A DNA stretch of 64,000 nt from the NCBI GenBank assembly GCA_959597175.1, contig CAUFXM010000001.1:1-64000 (forward strand). The letters run 5' to 3'. Under the pieces are notes generated by a model. It was not told the origin of the DNA and made no database searches. It saw only the letters and a program-made list of their open reading frames with translations. This document shows, piece by piece, positions 27,083 to 34,914 of this stretch. The stretch's first letter is position 1, and every line of letters starts with the position of its first letter. Origin of the DNA: an uncultured Methanomassiliicoccales archaeon (GTDB lineage: Archaea > Thermoplasmatota > Thermoplasmata > Methanomassiliicoccales > Methanomethylophilaceae). The translations under genes and the position numbers were made by a program.

Positions 27083-27168
27083 CGCGGAGCGGGAGATTCG
27101 AACTCCCGGGGAGATGACTCCACCGGTTTTCAAGACCGGCGCCGTGGGCCAAGCTTAGCTAGCTCCGC
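27083..27168 (-). tRNA. tRNA-Ser (anticodon UGA)
   Basis: On the minus strand the acceptor arm GCGGAGC (27162-27168) pairs with GCTCCGC (27084-27090), with discriminator G. The anticodon stem CCGGT/ACCGG encloses the loop CTTGAAA with anticodon TGA. There is a long variable arm, as expected for a class II tRNA, and a T-arm GGGAG-TTCGAAT-CTCCC. CCA is not encoded and there is no intron. It converges on the thiolase gene, ending seven bases from that stop codon. Confidence 0.95.
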
Positions 27169-27191
27169 ACAGGACTGCGCAATGGGGAGCC

Positions 27192-27201
27192 TGTATTTAA
27201 G
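27192..27201 (-). promoter_or_regulatory. TATA element for tRNA-Ser
   Basis: On the minus strand CCTTAAATAC is centred about 28 bases before the mature 5' end of the tRNA, the standard archaeal spacing. Confidence 0.5.
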
Positions 27202-27317
27202 GGTGAGTCGGAAGCATGCAGGCGATTTCCACAACCGTGAGCATTCTTTCAAACTCCTGGGATGATGGTACGTTTCGACCCCTACCAAATCAAATCCACA
27301 CCTCTGTATGTGCTCTG

Positions 27318-27413
27318 TATTTTTAATTTCATATCGTAATGAATACGTAAACATCAGCGGGGGGGGGGGACGACACATCCCATGCGATCCCTCCTGTCCT
27401 TCCGCAGGGAGGG
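27318..27413 (+). promoter_or_regulatory. Promoter/leader of the 2,100-residue surface protein, with 11-G tract and hairpin over the ribosome site
   Basis: A TATA-like run (TATTTTTAATTT, about 27318-27329) and a second AT-rich patch (27336-27350) precede an uninterrupted run of 11 G at 27359-27369. Downstream, CCCTCCTG (27389-27396) can pair with CAGGGAGGG (27405-27413, one G bulged), which contains the Shine-Dalgarno four bases before ATG 27417. The tract is positioned to change promoter-start spacing or leader length by slippage, and the hairpin to gate translation. Confidence 0.55.
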
Positions 27414-27416
27414 AAA

Positions 27417-30400
27417 ATGAACACTTCGGTCAAAGTAGTGATGGCCGTCGCCATCGTGCTGGCCATCTCGGCCTGTATCATGGTCGTCCCGAATGATTCG
27501 GATGCGACAGAGAACACGGTAACTCTGGATGATGGTGCGGACATCACCGACGCTATTTCTGGAAACTCGCAGGATACCGATCTCACGATAGTTCTCAAAG
27601 ATGATTGCACTTACACGCTAACCAGTGTCGGATTCGGCGGTTCATCGTTGACCATTCAGGGCAACGGTGCCATCGTCAAAGTCTCCAACGACAGCGGGAA
27701 TGCCGCTGCATGGGTGACATCCAGCTATGGCGGGTCATTCTCCATCAGTAACGTGAACTTCCAGGTGGCAGAAGATTCAACCAGCGATTCCAGCTGCATT
27801 ATCTACTTCGCTTACTTCGATGACGCCGTAGTGACTGGATGTAACTTCGAGAAGGTGCAGTTGGGGCTCACCACCGATGCAAGCCACGGTGCGATGGATG
27901 CCACCGTGAGGAACTGCATATGGACGATTCCGGAGGGGATGGAATCTTTCTTGGATCACTATGCACTACTGCTGACATTCCTGGATGATGTTAGGGTCTC
28001 TGGATGTGAAATCACGGGCTACGACCGTGGGATGAACATCCAGCCAGAGGGTGACGATTCGACGGCATGTGTCACTGGATGCATATTCTCCAACATCGGC
28101 GGCAAATGCGCTTTGCAGTTCAGCGGAGATGTCGGAAACAGCAACGTATCGTTCAGCGGATGCAGGTTCACGGAATGTGAAGTTGCCGTGTCGATCCACG
28201 AGTCCGCAACCGGTGAGGGGAAGATACTCTCTGCGGGGAACACATACGCCTCGGTCAACACCCTTTTGTTGTACTCTGTCGGCAACGGTGAAACCAGTCA
28301 GGTGGGATTTAAATCGGTAGGAGATGCGTACGAGGGTGTTGATACCATAATATCAACCGAGGACAACAGCATCGAAGCGCCGATCTCCGCAATCGATCGG
28401 AGCGACTGGTACTCCGACTTGACAATAAATGACTACGATGACCTAATGGAGTTCGCCCAGATGGTGAACTCTGGGAATGATTTCAGCGAGATGGAGGTCG
28501 AACTGGGTGCGGGCATACAGCTCAGTTCAGATGATTGGACACCCATAGGCCAGGGATTCAGGGACGGTTCCACATACACTGTTGACTCAACGCCTTTCAG
28601 GGGGACATTTGATGGCAATGACCACACAATCTCCGGGCTGAAGATAACGACGACCGATGGTGCAGATTATGCTCTCGGACTCTTCGGAGTGGTAGCCGGA
28701 GGAATCGTTCAGAACCTCAACCTTGCTGATGTAAACATTACGAACGAAACGTCCGAATGCGCTGGAGCCGTCGTGGGATTCCTCTGTGATGGCGGCAAGG
28801 TATCCGGATGCACCGTAGGTAGCGCAGACGAGTCCGAGACTTCAGTCATATCCGTTGTCCGCGGGAATGGGGGAATCGTCGGAAGGCTCACCATAAGCGG
28901 AACCATAGAGAACTGTACGAATTACGCCCATGTCACCGCCACTGGTCCGAATGTGGGCGGCATCGTCGGAGCCGCCTACTACGAGCCCGATGTATCGGGC
29001 ATCATAATCAAAGGATGCCATAACTATGGCATAGTAGAAGGAACCGACGCAGTCGGAGGAATCGTCGGATACTCGGTGGCAGATGTGTCGGATTGTCACA
29101 ATCATGTCGCTGTCAACGGTAACGGGTACAGTGTCGGCGGCATCATAGGCGAGCAGAGGCACCAGGGTTCCGTGAAGGGATGTACCAACGAAGGTGCCGT
29201 GACCAACTCTATCAGCTCTGATGATGAAGCAGGGTATGGGACAGGAGGAATCGTAGGATGGATCAGATACATCGAGGAATCCGAATACACTGTGGAGTCG
29301 GCAATAGAGGTCGACAGCTGCAATAACGAGGGTGCAGTTACAGGCAGTGGAGGCATCGGGGTCGGAGGAATCGTCGGCATGGTGTTCCACACCGTCTATG
29401 TCACAAGTTGTTCCAGTTCCGCGGACATTAGTGGTGGCAACATGGTGGCGGCGATCGTCGGAGGAGTCCAGACTTTGGATGATTACCATACCGACGAATT
29501 TTGCAGGCTCGTGTTCTCTGGCAACAACGCTTCCGGAAGTATAACAGGGACTGGATCCAACGTGAACGCAATCGTCGGGCATCTGACCGACATGGATTCC
29601 GATCAGCCCTGCACCTTGGTTCGCAACAGTCGCGTCACCGCTTACGAGAACACCGTTCAGATTAGTGGAATGGAATCCGGACTCGGATCATTCGACAGTA
29701 CCGCAGTCGTCAATAGCAACGGCGAGGTGTACGGGTACAATGACCTTTCCACTGCCATAGAGAACACCATGAGTGGAGATGTAGTCGTCCTCATGAAGGG
29801 TTACGACAATAGCATATCCATTCCGTCCGGGAAGTCTATAACCCTTGACCTCAACGGCAAGAGCATCACCTTTGCAGATGACACTACCAACGGATCTGGT
29901 GTGATAACGAACAACGGCTCTCTAACCATCGTCGATTCCCTTGGTGGCGGATCTGTAACCGCTGAGAAGGGGATCGTCATCTACGCGACTGCCGACTCCT
30001 ACACCGAGATCAGAGGCGGTACGTTCATTTCGAAGGAAGTCGGTCCCAGTTACAGCCGGGCGCTGTCATCCAGTGGAGAGGTCCTCATCACAGGAGGATC
30101 ATTCGTATCCGAGGGGTACAGCGGCAACGGTGACAACTACACCAACGCCATAGCCATCACCAATCTGAACAATGACAACCAGGATGCCTCTCTGACGATC
30201 AGTCCAGCAGACGGTTCCACGGTCACCGTCACGTCCGAGAACGACTATGCGGTGTCAAGCAGATACGGTGCCGATGTGTACATCCACGGAGGCTCCTTCG
30301 CATGTGAGGGTGTGAGATCAGATGTGTACTGCTTCGAACCAGGTGGGGACTTTATCATCTACGAGGGGACCTTCAATCACGAACCGTATCCCGAGTACAT

Positions 30401-33400
30401 CGACGATGGCAGTTTCGTATACTTTGATTCGGGAGAATATTCGGTCAGTCCGATCACGGTCATCGTGGAGACTCCGGTGTACACCTACGAGGAACTGGCG
30501 GAAGCGCTCTCCGATCTGTCGAGGCCGATACATGTGGTCCTGGCAGCGGACATCGAGATTCCTGCAGACGAGCACCTGACGGTCGGGAACGGGTTCGTTC
30601 TGGATCTGGGTAACCGCCATCTCACAGTCGAAGGGGTACTGACGTTGGATGGTGACATAGTCGCATCCGAAGGGGGCTATATGGATGTGGACGGTTTCGT
30701 GGAGAATGTCCTCAAGCTGGAGGGCATAAGTGTCAACGGCATGCCTGGGGCATCCGCCGACGGATATCATGTGACCAATGCCATGGACCTGCAGTGGCTT
30801 GCATACAATTTCGAGTACGGAGGATCGGAATATTTCGACACGATCTTCCTGGACAATGACATTTCTCTTCCTGATGATGTGACATTCACTCCGATAGGGA
30901 CGGAGGCGAATCCAGTGGAGGGCATACTCTTCGACGGCGGAGGCCATACTATCTCCAATCTGCATGTGGAGCCCACCACGGAGTACACGGGAGGACTTTT
31001 CGGCACGATCTACGACTCCACAGTCATGGATCTCACAATCAACGGTTCCGGTAACAACAGCACCAGCAGTTACATCGGTGCCGTCGCTGGATACGTTGGC
31101 GGCATTACTACCTTCTCCAACATAACCGTCGAGAACTTCGCCCTCCTCAGTCCGATCTCCTTCGGTGTCGGAGGTTTCGTCGGACAGATCGGCGGAGAGG
31201 ATGGTGACAGGGTAGAGTTCGTCTCATGCACGCTGAGGAATGTGGAGATAACCGGGAACTCCAATGTCGGATCCTTCTGGGGTACCAGCACCGGCTATCC
31301 CGGCACCGTGGGCGTATACAACTGCATTCTGGACGATGTAAACGTGACAGCCACCAGCGTCAACGGCGGGATAGTCGCCGGATTCGGCAACAGTGCCATC
31401 GTGGACATCATCGCACTGTCGCAAACCGACGTCAGCGTCATCGAGAACGGTCAGCCGAGAACGTCGTATGTCGCGCATACAACGACTAATCCCATCTACG
31501 ATTATGTGGACGCTACGACATTCACCGCCATCAAGGGATCCGATGGATGGACAGCGGTCGAGGGGGATCCGGACATCGTCGCAACGGTGAATGGTTCGCC
31601 CTACACGGACTTCGAAACCGCTCTTATGGATGCGGTTGGAAAGGAACTCGTTCTCCAGACGGACATCCAGGGATCTTTCGTCCTTCCATCTGGTGCAACG
31701 CTTGATCTCAACGGCCATACCATCACAGGCGATTCAGATGCCCCTGCAATCACCACCCCGACCCAGCCAAACGGTAACACCATCATCGACAGCTCGGATG
31801 GAATGACTGGTCGTATCATTGCCACCGAAGGACAGCCAGCCATCTCCGTTCGTTGGTCGATGGAGATCCGTGGAGGAAACATCGAAGGGGATATCGATGT
31901 TACCGAAGGGGTCAACCTCGGATTCTTCGGCGGGTTCCTTGATGGCTCCATAATCTGTGGTGAGAGCGAGCAGATCCGCATCTACGGAGGGGAGTTCACC
32001 GAGAGGCCTCAACAGGAGTGGCTGTCCTCGAGATACTTCCCGCTTCTGGACGAGGATATGGGCATCTACACGATAGTGGAAGCTACCGCCGTGTCCTGGG
32101 ATATCTACACTATGGAAGGTGTGGAATCCGGTCAGTTCGTGGTGCCCCTCGGTTACTCTGTAGCTGACTTCTATGCCGATCAGATCCCGGTACTCCCCGA
32201 AGACGGTGCGGACTATGCCTATCACTGGATCGCCAATGATATCGATGACTGGGACTGGAGCACCCCCGTGAACGAGGACCCCTATGTCAGGAGCCTCTGC
32301 GAGTACGAGCTGACCATCAGCGCCAGCAGCATCAGACCGTATGTAGGCCAGACCGTTACTCTCACGGTCGGGGACAACAGTGGTCTCGAAGGCCTGTATT
32401 ACTACGGTCTGTGGTACACTTATGATTCCAACGGTGAGCCGGTACCACTGGACGACGAGTCCATGACGTTCGCAGTAACGACTTCGGGAACATACGGCTA
32501 CTCCATGACAATCCGCAATGCCGAAGACGGTTATCAGATAGGGAACGGACTAGGGGAGATTACCATAACCTTCAGACAGTCGGGAGGTACGGTGACACCA
32601 GATCCTGAACCTGAGGAGGAGACGGAGACCGTCACCAACCCCGACGGTTCCACGACCACTACGACCACGAGGCCGGATGGCTCCAGCACCGTGGAGACCA
32701 ACAGGCCCGACGGTTCGTCCACAGTGATTGACGAGACCCCTGTTGAAGGAGGAACGCAGACCACGGTCACCGACACTGATGCGAACGGTAACACCACCTC
32801 GACGACTACCACGGTTACCGAGACGACCACCTCCGCCGGAGGCACAGTCTCATCCACTGTCGTTGAGACGACGGACATCGACGGCAACACTATCAGCACC
32901 ACAGACTCCATCTATGTGTCCGCGGACGAGTCAACTGTCACGAACATCATTGTGATCACCGATGCTGACGGCAACACAACTGCTCAGACAAGCACAGTCG
33001 TGTCTGTGGCTCCTTCCGAGGAGGGCATGGCAACCGTGACCTCGGACTCGATCTCAGAGGCGGTTTCGCAGATACAGGGCGCCACCTCCGAGGCCGACGA
33101 GGTGCAGAATACCATCACCGTGCAGCCCTCTGGGGACACTCAGCAGTCCGTCACAGTGGTGATGGAGCCCGAGGCGATTCAGAGCATCGTCGATACCGGA
33201 GCAACTCTGGAAATCGTGGGCGAGGTCGGGACGATATCGGCCAGCACCGAGGTCGCCGGAACTCTGTCTCAGCAGACAAGCTCTGTCTCCATCATGATCC
33301 AGGTGGCCGACAAGGAGCAGATGGCCCCCGTCCAGCAGGAGGCCGTGGGCGACAGGACCACCTACCAACTGCTTGCTGTGACGGACGAAGGCGAGATTCA

Positions 33401-33719
33401 CGAACTCGGAGGGCAGGTGACTGTTACGGTGCCGTACGAGCTCTCCGTAGGGGAGATTGAATCCAGCATCGAGGTCCGCTACGTCGATGACGACGGACAG
33501 ATGCACACTATGCCTACGACATACGAGAACGGAATCGTGACCTTCACGACCACCCACTTCTCGTACTACACTATCCACTCCGAGTACGAGACTCCTGAGC
33601 CAGAGGTCCCGCAGACCGATGACGGTGGAGAAGACAACACCCTGATGTACGTCGGTATCGTTGCCGTTGTGATCGTAGTTATCGCCGTGGCGGCGGTGGC
33701 CCTCAGGCACAGGTTCTGA
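27417..33719 (+). CDS. Giant GLUG-repeat surface protein with Thr-rich stalk and membrane anchor
   Basis: A 2,100-residue secreted protein. Residues 1-30 form a signal peptide (hydrophobic KVVMAVAIVLAISACIMVV). Beta-helix-like regions alternate with two GLUG-type blocks, about residues 420-725 (many copies of VGGIVG-like strands) and about 1190-1325 (GGLFGTI, IGAVAGYVGG). A stalk at about 1720-1865 is very rich in Thr/Ser, with repeated PDGSS/T units (NPDGSTTTT, RPDGSSTVE), probably extended and possibly glycosylated. A C-terminal folded region, a transmembrane helix (about 2077-2096) and the tail RHRF follow. Its codon usage is less GC-biased than the housekeeping genes. The poly-G tract in its leader hints at phase-variable expression. 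The ligand is unknown. Confidence 0.85.
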   Translation: MNTSVKVVMAVAIVLAISACIMVVPNDSDATENTVTLDDGADITDAISGNSQDTDLTIVLKDDCTYTLTSVGFGGSSLTIQGNGAIVKVSNDSGNAAAWVTSSYGGSFSISNVNFQVAEDSTSDSSCIIYFAYFDDAVVTGCNFEKVQLGLTTDASHGAMDATVRNCIWTIPEGMESFLDHYALLLTFLDDVRVSGCEITGYDRGMNIQPEGDDSTACVTGCIFSNIGGKCALQFSGDVGNSNVSFSGCRFTECEVAVSIHESATGEGKILSAGNTYASVNTLLLYSVGNGETSQVGFKSVGDAYEGVDTIISTEDNSIEAPISAIDRSDWYSDLTINDYDDLMEFAQMVNSGNDFSEMEVELGAGIQLSSDDWTPIGQGFRDGSTYTVDSTPFRGTFDGNDHTISGLKITTTDGADYALGLFGVVAGGIVQNLNLADVNITNETSECAGAVVGFLCDGGKVSGCTVGSADESETSVISVVRGNGGIVGRLTISGTIENCTNYAHVTATGPNVGGIVGAAYYEPDVSGIIIKGCHNYGIVEGTDAVGGIVGYSVADVSDCHNHVAVNGNGYSVGGIIGEQRHQGSVKGCTNEGAVTNSISSDDEAGYGTGGIVGWIRYIEESEYTVESAIEVDSCNNEGAVTGSGGIGVGGIVGMVFHTVYVTSCSSSADISGGNMVAAIVGGVQTLDDYHTDEFCRLVFSGNNASGSITGTGSNVNAIVGHLTDMDSDQPCTLVRNSRVTAYENTVQISGMESGLGSFDSTAVVNSNGEVYGYNDLSTAIENTMSGDVVVLMKGYDNSISIPSGKSITLDLNGKSITFADDTTNGSGVITNNGSLTIVDSLGGGSVTAEKGIVIYATADSYTEIRGGTFISKEVGPSYSRALSSSGEVLITGGSFVSEGYSGNGDNYTNAIAITNLNNDNQDASLTISPADGSTVTVTSENDYAVSSRYGADVYIHGGSFACEGVRSDVYCFEPGGDFIIYEGTFNHEPYPEYIDDGSFVYFDSGEYSVSPITVIVETPVYTYEELAEALSDLSRPIHVVLAADIEIPADEHLTVGNGFVLDLGNRHLTVEGVLTLDGDIVASEGGYMDVDGFVENVLKLEGISVNGMPGASADGYHVTNAMDLQWLAYNFEYGGSEYFDTIFLDNDISLPDDVTFTPIGTEANPVEGILFDGGGHTISNLHVEPTTEYTGGLFGTIYDSTVMDLTINGSGNNSTSSYIGAVAGYVGGITTFSNITVENFALLSPISFGVGGFVGQIGGEDGDRVEFVSCTLRNVEITGNSNVGSFWGTSTGYPGTVGVYNCILDDVNVTATSVNGGIVAGFGNSAIVDIIALSQTDVSVIENGQPRTSYVAHTTTNPIYDYVDATTFTAIKGSDGWTAVEGDPDIVATVNGSPYTDFETALMDAVGKELVLQTDIQGSFVLPSGATLDLNGHTITGDSDAPAITTPTQPNGNTIIDSSDGMTGRIIATEGQPAISVRWSMEIRGGNIEGDIDVTEGVNLGFFGGFLDGSIICGESEQIRIYGGEFTERPQQEWLSSRYFPLLDEDMGIYTIVEATAVSWDIYTMEGVESGQFVVPLGYSVADFYADQIPVLPEDGADYAYHWIANDIDDWDWSTPVNEDPYVRSLCEYELTISASSIRPYVGQTVTLTVGDNSGLEGLYYYGLWYTYDSNGEPVPLDDESMTFAVTTSGTYGYSMTIRNAEDGYQIGNGLGEITITFRQSGGTVTPDPEPEEETETVTNPDGSTTTTTTRPDGSSTVETNRPDGSSTVIDETPVEGGTQTTVTDTDANGNTTSTTTTVTETTTSAGGTVSSTVVETTDIDGNTISTTDSIYVSADESTVTNIIVITDADGNTTAQTSTVVSVAPSEEGMATVTSDSISEAVSQIQGATSEADEVQNTITVQPSGDTQQSVTVVMEPEAIQSIVDTGATLEIVGEVGTISASTEVAGTLSQQTSSVSIMIQVADKEQMAPVQQEAVGDRTTYQLLAVTDEGEIHELGGQVTVTVPYELSVGEIESSIEVRYVDDDGQMHTMPTTYENGIVTFTTTHFSYYTIHSEYETPEPEVPQTDDGGEDNTLMYVGIVAVVIVVIAVAAVALRHRF

Positions 33720-33738
33720 TACTCGAGCAAACGCCTTA

Positions 33739-33771
33739 CCGGTGCTCAGTGCACCGGGAAACCACCCTTTT
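33739..33771 (+). terminator. Terminator-like hairpin after the GLUG protein
   Basis: CCGGTGC (33739-33745) pairs with GCACCGG (33751-33757) around a 5-base loop, and a short T run follows at 33768-33771. It sits between convergent genes and could serve the plus-strand surface gene. Confidence 0.5.
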
Positions 33772-33811
33772 CGTCTTGTCGATGTTTCGGTTCCGATCTC
33801 GCATCAGAGCA

Positions 33812-34765
33812 TCAGGATGCCTGGGCCTCCTCGGTCAGCACCTTGTCGTAGTCCACCGCCGGCGGCCACATCCTGTCGATGTACTTCGTGAGGATGGCGA
33901 ACCAAACCGCCTCCACGATAAGGGAAACGACGCATGGCAGTACGGCTTCTGGCATGGTTGCGGCGAAGAGTCCCATCGTCAGGGATGCGGACATGCCCGA
34001 GTTCTTCCAGTACGCGAACGTGACGTAGTTCAGTCCGTGGTCGCGGTCGCATCCCATCTTCCTCATGGCGTAGACCAGGACGGTGGACACCAGGAATATG
34101 CGGAACATGCATGCCACGACCAGGCTCAGAACGATCATCGGCTCGCTGAACACGAACTCCTGCCTGCTCCCGAGGCCGACGAACACCAGGATGAACATCA
34201 TGACGTTGATGAACAGGGTCTTCGGTGCCCTCTTCAGGTGAAGTCTCTTCAGAGGTATGGTGAGGACGAACGGGATGAGGATGAACATCAGGATGTACCT
34301 CAGCACCTCAAGCGGGCTCACCGAGTCGCCGATCAGCACATGGGTGAGCAGGGGGGTCACGGCGAGGGCGATGACGTAGATCACCGTGAGCGAAAGAACC
34401 GCCAGCTTGGGGTCCGCCTTCAGGAACAGGGCGGACGGGACCACCGAGATGGCGCAGGGGACGGAGGAGAGCATGACCCATCCGGTCCAGAGGGCAGTGT
34501 CGTCGATGAACAGCAGGCCGGTCAGCAGGGTGAACCCGGTGCATATCACGAAGCAGCAGGCGATGTTGACCGCGATCGGCTTCCTGTAGTCGCCGAAGTC
34601 GCTGCGGCTGAAGCTGATCCCGTCCAGGGCCACCGCCATCTGTGCGATGAGCGCGAGCATCATGATGGTGGATGCGTCCGGGCTCCCGAACCCGAACACC
34701 AGCGCCAGGACTATTCCGAGGGCTATCCAGAGCTTGATGTCCTCCAGGACGTTCAGCAATGCCAT
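33812..34765 (-). CDS. Bile acid:sodium symporter (BASS/SBF) family transporter
   Basis: A 317-residue integral membrane protein with about nine or ten hydrophobic helices and no signal peptide. Segment pattern and Pro/Gly placement (SSVPCAISVVPSALFL in one helix, YWKNSGMSASLTMGLF in a late helix) match the SBF fold, in which such helix breaks form the sodium and substrate site. Archaeal members probably import organic anions with Na+; the substrate is unknown. ATG 34765 fits a TATA element at 34785-34793 (minus strand) for a leaderless mRNA. A perfect palindrome upstream (34811-34825) suggests specific regulation. Confidence 0.78.
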   Translation of the reverse strand: MALLNVLEDIKLWIALGIVLALVFGFGSPDASTIMMLALIAQMAVALDGISFSRSDFGDYRKPIAVNIACCFVICTGFTLLTGLLFIDDTALWTGWVMLSSVPCAISVVPSALFLKADPKLAVLSLTVIYVIALAVTPLLTHVLIGDSVSPLEVLRYILMFILIPFVLTIPLKRLHLKRAPKTLFINVMMFILVFVGLGSRQEFVFSEPMIVLSLVVACMFRIFLVSTVLVYAMRKMGCDRDHGLNYVTFAYWKNSGMSASLTMGLFAATMPEAVLPCVVSLIVEAVWFAILTKYIDRMWPPAVDYDKVLTEEAQAS

Positions 34766-34784
34766 GGCCGGCCGATTGCACAGG

Positions 34785-34793
34785 CCCTATAAA
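34785..34793 (-). promoter_or_regulatory. TATA element of the SBF transporter
   Basis: On the minus strand GTTTATAGG is centred about 25 bases before ATG 34765, indicating leaderless transcription. Confidence 0.5.
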
Positions 34794-34810
34794 CGTATTG
34801 TTCATAGTCT

Positions 34811-34856
34811 GTATGACCGTCATACATCCACCAACACGGCGGTCGATGAGTCATAC
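34811..34856 (-). promoter_or_regulatory. Palindromic operator upstream of the SBF transporter
   Basis: GTATGAC-C-GTCATAC (34811-34825) is a perfect 7-1-7 palindrome about 20 bases upstream of the transporter's TATA element. A further exact half site, GTCATAC, is at 34850-34856. It is placed as an activator or repressor site for the transporter; no regulator gene lies next to it. Confidence 0.55.
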
Positions 34857-34914
34857 GGCGGTCATCCGGAGGATGTTTCATGTACGTCAGCAGCGTCCGG
34901 GGACGTCCGCGCCG

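Noticed and set aside
27083..27168. tRNA-Ser as an integration site for an element carrying the GLUG surface protein
   Set aside because: The surface gene lies at the 5' side of the tRNA, no integrase is present and I found no repeat of the tRNA 3' end downstream.
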